Assembly (NCBI RefSeq): GCF_028583425.1 | Contig: NC_072805.1 | Span: 10,560,501 to 10,624,500 of the forward strand | DNA length: 64,000 bases | Source of the DNA: Eublepharis macularius | Lineage: Eukaryota > Chordata > Lepidosauria > Squamata > Eublepharidae | Direction of reading: 5' to 3' | Part shown: one piece after another, positions 34,270 to 41,571 of the stretch | Layout: each line of letters begins with the position of its first letter | Position numbering within the stretch: position 1 is the first letter of the stretch | Notes under the pieces: model-generated | What the model was told of the DNA's origin: nothing | Database searches by the model: none | The model's input: the letters and a program-made list of their open reading frames with translations, nothing else | Position numbers and translations under genes: made by a program

Positions 34270-37200
34270 AAAATAAATCCCCCCCAGGTTTATATGGATA
34301 GCGAGTATGAAAAGCTTTAACTAATCTAGGGGCATGAACATGTACAGAATTCACCCACTCATCGAACCCAGAGTCAAAGTCCTTCCATCTGATGAGGTAG
34401 AACAACTGATTACGTTTGATTTTAGAGTCCAGAATCTGTTGTACCTCATAGTGAATTTGGTCATCTATCAATGTAGGGATAGGTGGGGCTTTGACGTGCC
34501 ATCTATCATCTGTTGGAGCCTTCTTCAGCAGGCTGACATGGAAGGTGTCATGGACATGGCGAAGGTTTTTGGGTAAATTCACAGCAACAGTCACTTTGTT
34601 AATTACTTTGCGAACAGGGAAAGGTCCGAGAAATTTCAATGCTAGTTTGCGACTGAGCTGAGCCAATTTTAAGTTTTTGGTGGATATATAAACATGATCT
34701 CCTGGATGTAATTCCCATTCGGCCGCACGATGGCGATCTGCGTATTTCTTGTAGTCCTGTTTGGCTTTTTCAAGATGTTGCTTAATGAGAGCCCATTGCT
34801 GGGTCGCCCCCTTCCACCATGAAGACACATCTGGCGAGGTTGGTGCGGAGGAAGGGGGGGCGTCCAATGGAAAAGGGTTGAAATGGACTCCATACACAAT
34901 TTTAAACGGGGCTTCCCCGGTGGAAACATGTACGCTGTTGTTGTATGAAAACTCTGCCAAAGGGAGAAGGTCTACCCAGTTGTCTTGTTGGAAATTGATG
35001 TAACAACGAAGGAATTGCTCTAAGATTTGATTAGTCTTTTCCGACTGCCCGTCGGTTTGTGGGTGGTGGCTTGAACTGATTCCCTGCTCAATGTTCAACA
35101 TCTGCAAAAGCTCCCGCCAGAAGTTGGCAACGAACTGTCCGCCGCGATCCGAAATCACCTTGGACGGAAAAGAATGTAATTTCACAATGTGTTTTAGAAA
35201 TAGTTCTGCCAATTTTCGAGCGGTGGGTATGGTGGTACAGGGGATGAAATGAGCTTGTTTAGAAAAGAGATCCACTACCACTAAAATGCAGTTGTGACCC
35301 TTGGAGACTGGTAAATCAGTGATAAAGTCCATTAAGATTGTCTCCCAGGGTCTGCTTGGTGTTTCTAAGGGTTGCAGTAGACCTGGAGGTTTTCCTTTAT
35401 GGGTTTTGGCACTGAGGCAAATGGGGCAGGAAGCAACATATTGGGAAATGTCTTTGCGCATGCCCGGCCACCAGAATTGCCGTTGTATTAAATGTAGCGT
35501 CTTCACATAACCGTAGTGCCCTGCGGTGGGGGCATCATGGCATCGCTGTAAAACCTCCTTCCGCATACTGTCGGGCACATAAAAGCGGTTTCCTGCTAGC
35601 CAATCCCCTTGTTGGGATTGATTCAGTTTAGCTTTGGGTGCTCTATCCCCCTCCCTTTCCACTTCAGTCTTAAGTTTTGATTTCCATTCCTGGGAACCGG
35701 TAGGGAGGGGTGGCGTCATGCGGCTGCGTGTAGTTACAACGCCTCCCAATTGCGTAGGTGAGAAGACTGTATCTATAGTCTCCTCCCTTTTGCTTTTATG
35801 TTGGGGCATGCGCGAAAGGGCATCTGCAAGAAAATTGGTTTTCCCCGGTAGGAAGTTCAAGGTGAACTTGAATTTGGAGAAAAATTCGGCCCACCGTAAT
35901 TGTTTGGCATTTAGACGGCGGGGGCTTCGGAGGGCTTCCAAGTTTTTATGGTCTGTCCAAACTTCGAATGGGTGGCGCGCCCCCTCCAGCCAATGCCGCC
36001 AATTAGTGAGGGCAGCCTTCACTGCAAAAGCTTCCTTCTCCCACACATTCCAATTCCTTTCCGCCTCGGAAAACTTTCTGGACAGAAACGCACAAGGCCG
36101 AAGCTTCCCATCCTCCCCCTTCTGCAATAGTACTCCCCCAATTGCTGTATCGCTGGCGTCGACCTGTACTATGAAGGGGTAGTTTTCGTCGGGGTGGCGG
36201 AGCACTGGTTCTGTAATGAATTGCATTTTCAAGCGTTCAAAGGCCAACTGGCAATCAAGCGTCCATTGTAATTTAGAGTTGGGCTTTTTTGCTAGATTCC
36301 CCTTGTCTTTAGTTTTCAACAGTTCAGTCAGGGGAAGCGCGATTTGCGCGAAGTTTGCAATAAATTCCCGGTAAAAGTTGGCAAACCCCAAGAAAGATTG
36401 CAGTTCTTTACGGGTAGTGGGAGTTTGCCATTCCTGGATCGCCTGTATCTTAGCCGGATCCATTCTTAAGCCATTTTGGGATATACAGTAACCAAGGTAA
36501 GTCAGTTCAGTTTTATGGAATTTGCATTTTGACAATTTAATAGGCAGTTTGTTATTCATTAAGGTGGCCAGAACCTTTTTGACCAATTTTATATGCTCTT
36601 CTTCTGATTCTGAATAAATTAACACATCATCTAGGTACACCACCACTCCTTTATAGAGAAATTCATGTAGCACTTCATTTATCATGGACATAAACACAGA
36701 GGGTGCTCCTGTCAAGCCAAACGGCATAACTAAGTATTCATATTGCCCGAGGGATGTGTTAAAAGCTGTTTTCCACTCGTCCCCAGCCTTAATACGAACA
36801 TGGAAGTAAGCTTCTTTCAAATCTAGTTTTGTAAAGATCTTACCTTGAGCCACGACGTTGAGAAGATCCCGGACGAGCGGGATAGGGTAGGCGTTGTTGG
36901 TTGAAACAGCATTAAGTCCTCTGAAGTCTGTGCATAGCCTAAGTCCTCCGTCTTTCTTTTTTACGAAGAGGACTGGCGCTGCATGGGGACTGTTGGCTGG
37001 ACGGATAAATCCTCTTTGAAGATTAGTGTCAATGAACTTTCTGAGTTCTTCTCTTTCCTGGAGACTCATAGGGTACAGCCGGCCTTTGGGCAGCGAGGCT
37101 CCGGGTAAGATTTCCACCGCACAATCGGTTCGTCTGTGCGGGGGTAGAGTATCGGCTTCTTCTTCGGAGAAGGCCGGTAAATAAGTCCAATAGGGTTTAG

Positions 37201-37645
37201 GAATCCTGTTTATTTCCTCCTGGGTAAGGAGGGCCGTCTCGGTGTGGGTTGGATTGGCGCCCCAATTTTGATCCCACCGATGGTCTTTGCAGTTGGAATG
37301 GCTGAAGGTGACGCTTCCTTCGGCCCAATTTATGTAGGGATTGTGATCGCATAACCATCTACTTCCCAGGATTAACGGGTACTTGGCAGTGGTGCTGATG
37401 ACGAAAGATCTTTTCTCCCAGTGTTGGCCCATGCCCGTCACCACTGGTATTGTTTCAGTCGTGACGGGGTTTATATTGGTGCCATCCATTTGTTCGAAGA
37501 TGACTGGGGTTTTTAATTCCCGCACTGGTAATATCAGTCCGTTAACCAGAGCGGGGGCAATAATGTCTCTCGAGCAGCCTGAGTCAATGAGGGCTTGTAC
37601 ACGGATGTGCATTTTTCTCTCAGGGTTTAACAAAGTCACTGGCAT
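34268..37645 (-). CDS. pol: Pol polyprotein (PR-RT-RNase H-integrase-chromodomain)
   Basis: An intact 1,125-codon frame counted from the first Met at 37645. The frame is open further upstream and is entered by a -1 shift, so the true Gag-Pol junction is at about 37735. Protease has active-site DSG at residues 21-23 and LILG at 91-94. RT has the catalytic Asp in KLDLKEAYF (D275) and YLDD at 337-340. RNase H acidic residues include D496, D565 and D608. The integrase zinc motif is H703, H710, C740, C743, with catalytic D773, D833 and E869 (spacing DD35E). A GPF-type module is near 1006-1010. The chromodomain is at about 1066-1115, with aromatic W1087 and W1097. These replicate the element and insert its DNA in the host nucleus; the chromodomain probably guides integration to particular chromatin. 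All visible catalytic residues are intact, so it could encode a working polyprotein. Confidence 0.96.
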   Translation of the reverse strand: MPVTLLNPERKMHIRVQALIDSGCSRDIIAPALVNGLILPVRELKTPVIFEQMDGTNINPVTTETIPVVTGMGQHWEKRSFVISTTAKYPLILGSRWLCDHNPYINWAEGSVTFSHSNCKDHRWDQNWGANPTHTETALLTQEEINRIPKPYWTYLPAFSEEEADTLPPHRRTDCAVEILPGASLPKGRLYPMSLQEREELRKFIDTNLQRGFIRPANSPHAAPVLFVKKKDGGLRLCTDFRGLNAVSTNNAYPIPLVRDLLNVVAQGKIFTKLDLKEAYFHVRIKAGDEWKTAFNTSLGQYEYLVMPFGLTGAPSVFMSMINEVLHEFLYKGVVVYLDDVLIYSESEEEHIKLVKKVLATLMNNKLPIKLSKCKFHKTELTYLGYCISQNGLRMDPAKIQAIQEWQTPTTRKELQSFLGFANFYREFIANFAQIALPLTELLKTKDKGNLAKKPNSKLQWTLDCQLAFERLKMQFITEPVLRHPDENYPFIVQVDASDTAIGGVLLQKGEDGKLRPCAFLSRKFSEAERNWNVWEKEAFAVKAALTNWRHWLEGARHPFEVWTDHKNLEALRSPRRLNAKQLRWAEFFSKFKFTLNFLPGKTNFLADALSRMPQHKSKREETIDTVFSPTQLGGVVTTRSRMTPPLPTGSQEWKSKLKTEVEREGDRAPKAKLNQSQQGDWLAGNRFYVPDSMRKEVLQRCHDAPTAGHYGYVKTLHLIQRQFWWPGMRKDISQYVASCPICLSAKTHKGKPPGLLQPLETPSRPWETILMDFITDLPVSKGHNCILVVVDLFSKQAHFIPCTTIPTARKLAELFLKHIVKLHSFPSKVISDRGGQFVANFWRELLQMLNIEQGISSSHHPQTDGQSEKTNQILEQFLRCYINFQQDNWVDLLPLAEFSYNNSVHVSTGEAPFKIVYGVHFNPFPLDAPPSSAPTSPDVSSWWKGATQQWALIKQHLEKAKQDYKKYADRHRAAEWELHPGDHVYISTKNLKLAQLSRKLALKFLGPFPVRKVINKVTVAVNLPKNLRHVHDTFHVSLLKKAPTDDRWHVKAPPIPTLIDDQIHYEVQQILDSKIKRNQLFYLIRWKDFDSGFDEWVNSVHVHAPRLVKAFHTRYPYKPGGDLF

Positions 37646-37684
37646 AAACAGTATGGACCGTTGTGGTCGGTCCCTGGTTGGGGT

Positions 37685-37741
37685 GGACCGAGGGTGGATC
37701 TGCCGTTCGGGTCCCTTTACGACAGATCCATTTCGTTTCCC
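37685..37741 (-). promoter_or_regulatory. -1 ribosomal frameshift signal (gag to pol)
   Basis: The slippery heptamer G GGA AAC is at 37741-37735 in the gag frame, six codons before the gag stop. After a 4-nt spacer (GAAA) comes a 12-bp stem. Arm TGGATCTGTCGT (37730-37719) pairs with ACGGCAGATCCA (37706-37695) with one U-G pair, around a 12-nt loop. Loop bases GGACC (37714-37710) can pair with GGUCC at 37689-37685 or 37659-37655, giving a possible pseudoknot. The nearer pairing leaves only 5 nt to cross a 12-bp stem, so the farther one is sterically easier. PEG10 uses the same heptamer. Confidence 0.88.
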
Positions 37742-38922
37742 GACTGGGGACTCTCTGGATTCTCCTCCCCGGTTAAGGCAGTGGGGTCGTACTCCATGAG
37801 TTCCTCTACTTCCAACCCCCTATCCGGGACGTTCCGTTGCGAAGTACCGCGGCCCCTGCCCGATCTGGGAGCGGGTGTTGGGCGTTGAATTGGGGGAAAT
37901 GGAGTAGGGGTTGGACGCCGTAATTGGAGCATAGGTCTCTGCACAGGCCGGTACAGGCATTGCGCTGCGAAGTGACCGCCTTGGCCGCATTGCAAGCATA
38001 AGCCTTGTTGCCATCTAGCATCTCTAGCTCCTCTGGTAGCATATCCAGGGCCACGTCCTCCCCTTTGCAGAGTTAGAGGTCGTCTTTGTGCCGATTGTTG
38101 CTGCTGTTCAACTAATCGGACTTCTAAGATACGATTTTCCACTTCGCAAATTAATTGAACCCATCCCAACAGGGTGGAAGGGTTGTCTTGCATGAGCGCT
38201 CTGTCCAAAAGTTTCGGGTTGAGCCCTTGTTTGAACAATATTATTTTAGTGGATTCCTCACATCTGGGGCATTTGGCGGCTAATTGTCGGAATTTTGTAA
38301 CATAGTCTCTAGCCGACATGCCGCCCTGCTTAATAGCTTGCAGTTCCGTTCGGGCTCTAGTTTCTTCTAATGGGTCTTCGTATTGCGCCCTTATAGCATC
38401 TACCAACCCTTGTAAGGTATTTAGTTCTGGGGCCCCAACATTATACAGTCCTACATACCAGTCTGCCGCTTTGCCTTGAAGCCGGGATCCGAGATGTTCG
38501 ATTTGGCTAGCCTCGCTTCCGAACAGATGACCCCAATGATTGAAGAACTGCACCACTTGTACCAAGAAAAATCCCAATTTGGAGGGATCTCCGTCAAAAG
38601 TGGCTTCCAGTTTCACCCAGCCCATCGGGAGATCTTGCCTTGGGGTGGAGGTGGGGTAAGCGTTCAGCGGGAGGTAGAGTTGTCCCTCCGGCAGGATGGG
38701 AGGCGGCTGGCGAGGTGGAGGTAGTTGGGGCCAGGGTTGTGGCTGCGGTGGCGGTTGCCTGGGCCCCCCCGGCTGCGGCTGTAGATGTGGGGCCACCTGT
38801 ATTGGTGGCGGTCTCGCCGGTTGACTTGGCGGTGGCCGTATCGGTTGGGTTGGCGGTGGCCGCACGGGTTGGGTTGGCGGTGGCCGCATGGGTTGGGACG
38901 GGGGAGGCCGGTGGGGAGCGGG
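37717..38922 (-). CDS. gag: Gag, capsid and zinc-knuckle part (after in-frame TGA)
   Basis: 401 codons in the same frame as the upstream gag ORF, which is separated from it by one TGA. The first Met after the stop is at 38889 (390 residues, used for numbering). Residues 1-80 are Pro/Gln-rich with octapeptide repeats of the type PTQPVRPP. A retrotransposon capsid region spans about 88-260 (FDGDPSKLGFFLVQ at 98-111, AADWYVGLY at 141-149). A CCHC zinc knuckle (C298, C301, H306, C311) follows for RNA binding. The Arg-rich tail ends in an acidic segment at the frameshift site. This protein would assemble cytoplasmic particles. It might be made by initiation at 38889 or by read-through; which one is not shown by sequence. 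Confidence 0.9.
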   Translation of the reverse strand, partial: PAPHRPPPSQPMRPPPTQPVRPPPTQPIRPPPSQPARPPPIQVAPHLQPQPGGPRQPPPQPQPWPQLPPPRQPPPILPEGQLYLPLNAYPTSTPRQDLPMGWVKLEATFDGDPSKLGFFLVQVVQFFNHWGHLFGSEASQIEHLGSRLQGKAADWYVGLYNVGAPELNTLQGLVDAIRAQYEDPLEETRARTELQAIKQGGMSARDYVTKFRQLAAKCPRCEESTKIILFKQGLNPKLLDRALMQDNPSTLLGWVQLICEVENRILEVRLVEQQQQSAQRRPLTLQRGGRGPGYATRGARDARWQQGLCLQCGQGGHFAAQCLYRPVQRPMLQLRRPTPTPFPPIQRPTPAPRSGRGRGTSQRNVPDRGLEVEELMEYDPTALTGEENPESPQSGNEMDLS

Positions 38923-38950
38923 TCAATGCGGTTGAAGGGGTGGAGGCCTT
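38815..38950 (-). repeat. 24-bp repeats encoding Pro-rich octapeptides
   Basis: On the plus strand, units such as GGTTGGGTTGGCGGTGGCCG plus four bases repeat about five times. They encode P-x-Q-P-x-R-P-P. The unit containing the TGA (38925-38923) has the stop exactly where the other units have Arg, which suggests the stop arose by one base change from an Arg codon. Confidence 0.85.
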
Positions 38951-40302
38951 ACCGGTTGATCTGGAGTTGGCCTTATAGGTTGCAGCGGTGGTGTTTGTTG
39001 CGGTCGAACTGGGACGAGTTGCTGCGGAGAGGGCCTGGTAGGTGCCGGGCCGCGCGGGCCCGGTGTTGTTAATCTCGGATCTGGAAGTAGTCCTTTGGGT
39101 ATGGGTTGCATGGGTTGCTTCCCCCCCGGGGGATGTTGTACTGGGGTTGTCGTTGGCGTTGATTTCGGTGTTTCCCCTTTTGGAGGAGCTGGCTGTTCTT
39201 CTTGCTGATCCGGTTGGAGGGTTACTGGAGTAGTTGTTCCCTTCGGGCGATTTGGTTCATCTCCGTCCTCTCTCGGGACCTCCGTTGGCTTGTCTCCAGG
39301 GCCGGAATCTTGGGGGACTTCGATCGGAGTATCTCCAGGGCAGGAGTCTTCTTCTTCCTCCGATTCGGATGTAGATTCCTCTGGATCATCTGGGCACGGC
39401 TTATCGGAGCGAGAGTCCCCGTCCCCTCCTGTCCCTTGTTCGTCCGGGGCGGCCGGTCGAGATGGGGCAGGCTCTCGAGGGTTGGAGATGACACTTTGGA
39501 GGGTAGCTATTTGTAGAGCCATTTCCTCGGGTGATGGCCTCTCCCCTTTTCCTGCTACCATGGCTGAGAGTAGGTGTATGGCATGAGCTAGGCTTTCTTC
39601 CATATCGGCCAGCCTAGCTTCTAGCAATTGAACTCTACTTGGACCCGGTTGGTCCATCGGTCTCTCACTCAGGGTCGTAGAGTCTCCTGCGGTGGTGACC
39701 ACCGGTGTACTCGGCCTCCAGGGTGGAGGGTCTCCTTGATCGTCTTGCGATCTTGCTGCTAAGATCCCCTTGGCCAATCCCATAACTGCGGAAATGCCGG
39801 AATCTACAGCCAAGGTACGACTTTGCATTTGTACCCAACGTTGTTGTTCGGAGGTCTCTGGTTGTTCCGTCCACGGGGCGACTTCCGAATAGTCCCAGCA
39901 TAGGACGCCGTGATGGGATGTTTCCCATTCCATCTGTTCGGTCGTCCTGTTCCAAAATAGCCATGGTTGGCTGCTGTCCTGCTCGGGGACAGTCTCTAGA
40001 CTTCGACGCCCATCCAACGTTAATGGATGAAACATCCCACTGGCTCTGCGTTCTCTCGTTTCTCGAGGTCTGGATCCCCACTCCGAGGGTGTAGGCGCCG
40101 AGAACAAAGGGAGGGTGATGGCCGTTGGCTTTTCACCTTCGCTGTCGAGATCGATGAGAAGAGGGGTGGTAGTCAAATCTCCGGTCCCTTCCAGTGTAGG
40201 GCCTTGAGGTTGCAACTGTTGTCCGTCGGGAGAAGCATACGGATCAAACAAAGGATCCCTGTCCGGGACTGCTTTGGATTCCGATGAGCCCGACTCTGAC
40301 AT
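38923..40302 (-). CDS. gag: Gag N-terminal extension, or separate upstream ORF
   Basis: 459 codons from the first ATG (40302), ended by TGA at 38925-38923. The open frame begins slightly earlier, but no upstream ATG exists between the LTR and 40302. The protein is hydrophilic. An acidic N-terminus is followed by a Trp-containing segment (WLFWNRTTEQMEWE, about 114-127). A predicted amphipathic/coiled-coil stretch lies at about 223-250 (RVQLLEARLADMEESLAHAI), then an acidic Ser/Glu run (about 308-320) and a Pro-rich tail that continues across the stop. I recognise no domain in it. Sushi-type gags are usually about 300-400 residues in total, so this extension roughly doubles gag. Alternatives: a mutated single gag (most likely, given the repeat phase), a UGA-C read-through gag, or a distinct accessory ORF. 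Confidence 0.8.
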   Translation of the reverse strand: MSESGSSESKAVPDRDPLFDPYASPDGQQLQPQGPTLEGTGDLTTTPLLIDLDSEGEKPTAITLPLFSAPTPSEWGSRPRETRERRASGMFHPLTLDGRRSLETVPEQDSSQPWLFWNRTTEQMEWETSHHGVLCWDYSEVAPWTEQPETSEQQRWVQMQSRTLAVDSGISAVMGLAKGILAARSQDDQGDPPPWRPSTPVVTTAGDSTTLSERPMDQPGPSRVQLLEARLADMEESLAHAIHLLSAMVAGKGERPSPEEMALQIATLQSVISNPREPAPSRPAAPDEQGTGGDGDSRSDKPCPDDPEESTSESEEEEDSCPGDTPIEVPQDSGPGDKPTEVPREDGDEPNRPKGTTTPVTLQPDQQEEQPAPPKGETPKSTPTTTPVQHPPGGKQPMQPIPKGLLPDPRLTTPGPRGPAPTRPSPQQLVPVRPQQTPPLQPIRPTPDQPVRPPPLQPH

Positions 40303-40303
40303 G

Positions 40304-40314
40304 ATTGGTAACAA
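40304..40314 (-). promoter_or_regulatory. Primer-binding site, self-priming type
   Basis: The minus strand reads TTGTTACCAAT two bases after the 5' LTR end. It is exactly complementary over 11 nt to ATTGGTAACAA within the LTR (40476-40466), with mismatches on both sides. No TGG-initiated tRNA-complementary site is present next to the LTR. Tf1 and sushi elements are known to prime with an 11-nt complementarity of this kind. The gag ATG follows after one base. Confidence 0.82.
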
Positions 40315-40316
40315 AA

Positions 40317-40733
40317 TGTCAGACTGTGGCTAGATAATGTCCTTCCTACAGATTTCCCTTTAGAAGCAAACAAGAGTCCATTGTTTGAATAAGGAAACTT
40401 TACTGCAGAAATAGTTCATTATAGTCCACTGGCCTGAATAGAGGATTCAGGATGGTACAAGAGCATTGTTACCAATGAGGATAAAAGCATAAGGTACAAA
40501 GTAACAGTTCCCAGCTGAATCAGCCTCCCCCCATAGTTCTCAAAACAACAGCTCTCAGACTTGGGAAGTTGGACATCTCCAAGGCCAATCTTGGGTGGAA
40601 CATTGGTAGACAAAACATCCCCTTTCGGTGAGAAGTCTGCATGGGAACATGTGCACCTGTGGAGAAAGCACTTAGACACTAGAAGCATTAGAAAATGGAG
40701 TCTGCGCAGCTCATATATACATTGAACCTGACA
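40317..40733 (-). repeat. 5' LTR of the Sushi-type element
   Basis: 417 bp with TGTCAG/CTGACA ends; in element orientation it runs 40733 to 40317. A TATATA motif lies close to its 5' edge (about 40713-40719). The polyadenylation-type AGTAAA (40404-40399) and a T/G-rich stretch follow downstream. The host duplication CCCAG is at 40734-40738. Confidence 0.96.
40466..40476 (-). promoter_or_regulatory. Self-primer sequence in R (predicted RNA 5' end)
   Basis: The minus strand reads ATTGGTAACAA, the complement of the 11-nt primer-binding site. In Tf1 the self-primer is the very 5' end of the RNA. By analogy transcription would start at about 40476, giving a 174-nt leader before the gag ATG. No strong TATA box sits 25-30 bp upstream; the clear TATATA at the LTR edge would instead start RNA near 40690. 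The start site is therefore unresolved. Confidence 0.6.
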
Positions 40734-40738
40734 CCCAG

Positions 40739-41103
40739 ACTCATTGCCACTCAACCACTACCCTCCACGAAGGCCAAACAAGGAGGGGGAGCTTACCTAT
40801 TCAAAGAGGGCAGGAGCTGCTACCAACCATGTACGCAAACTGCTCAAACCCCAGAGAGGGCAGGCACAACTTGTGGCCACTGTGAACCTGTTGCTGGAGC
40901 GCCAGACGAGGCAGACAGGAATGGCAGCAGTAGCCTGTTCATCTTCTTCCCTCTCCTTTGGGGAGCAGGACTGTGGGTGGTTGCGGCCCCTCCCAATGTG
41001 GGGCCAGGGGCAACTGCCCCTGCAGCCCATTGGCTAGGACCACCCCTGCCTGTGTAATCCCTTTCTATATGGGATCTATGGAACTAAATTAGGAACCAAA
41101 CTT
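40739..41103. other. Unannotated stretch
   Basis: GC-rich flank of the insertion. ORFs on both strands are short and without domains. It holds a small CAGGGGCAACTGCCCCTG palindrome near 41006-41023. Confidence 0.4.
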
Positions 41104-41408
41104 AGAATCATAGAATCATAGAGTTGGAAGGGGCCACACAGACCATCTAGTCCAACCCCCTGCCCAGTGCAGGGTCAGCCTAAAGCATCTCTGACCAATA
41201 TTCCTCCAGCCTCCTCTTGAAAACTGCCAGTGAGGGGGAGCTCACCACCTCCCAAGGCAGCTGATTCCACTTTTGAACTACTCTGACCGTGAAAAAGTTC
41301 TTCCTAATATCCAGCCGGTACCTTTGTGCATGTAGTTTTAGCCCATTGCTTCGGGTCCTACCCTCTGCTGCCTACTGGAACAGCTCCCTGCCCTCCTCCA
41401 AATGACAG
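41104..41408 (-). mobile_element. CR1 LINE, 3' end
   Basis: It begins AGAATCATAGAATCATAGAG, the antisense of the CR1 3' terminal ATTCTATGATTCT repeat. Then come GTTGGAAGGGGCCACACAGA, CCATCTAGTCCAACCCCCTG and TCTTCCTAATATCCAGCCGG, which are standard CR1 text read in antisense. It is 5' truncated at about 41408, with no RT coding left. Confidence 0.92.
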
Positions 41409-41571
41409 CCTTTCAACTTGCAAGACTATTGAAAGTTAAGAGATTTCTTTAAATCCAAACCTTTAAACAGTCAGAACAATACAGCTATATTTTTTATAAC
41501 TGAACACATAAGTGTAACAGAGAACACAAACTTGCAGCAAATGGTGTCTTTGAATTCACTTAAACAACTGT

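Larger units (their letters stand above)
33840..40733 (-). mobile_element. Complete Ty3/Gypsy Sushi-type chromovirus
   Basis: A 6,894-bp LTR retrotransposon on the minus strand. Two 417-bp LTRs differ at a single position (G in the left copy, A in the right, within GGAAC(G/A)TTGG). LTR ends are TGTCAG/CTGACA. A perfect target duplication CCCAG flanks it (33835-33839 and 40734-40738). The order is LTR, primer site, long gag, frameshift, pol (PR-RT-RNase H-IN-chromodomain), polypurine tract, LTR, with no env. RT/IN order and a C-terminal chromodomain place it in the chromoviruses. The -1 frameshift and self-priming features point to the Tf1/sushi group, the lineage from which the mammalian PEG10/RTL genes were domesticated. 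One in-frame stop in gag is the only visible lesion. Confidence 0.97.

Noticed and set aside
34334..36182. Plus-strand ORFs inside the LTR element (80-182 codons)
   Set aside because: They are antisense shadows of the intact minus-strand pol, with no domains.
37685..37714. Compact H-type pseudoknot using the nearest GGUCC
   Set aside because: A 5-nt loop would have to cross a 12-bp stem; the farther GGUCC at 37659-37655 or a simple stem-loop is more plausible.
38640..39586. Plus-strand ORFs of about 95-112 codons opposite gag
   Set aside because: They result from the GC-rich, Pro-coding composition of the opposite strand.
40302..40314. Gag start at the alternative TTG (40314)
   Set aside because: The TTG overlaps the primer-binding site; the first ATG is at 40302 and gives the normal eukaryotic start.
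33840..40733. An endogenous retrovirus with env
   Set aside because: Pol ends in the polypurine tract with no room for env, and the C-terminal chromodomain marks a Ty3/Gypsy chromovirus.
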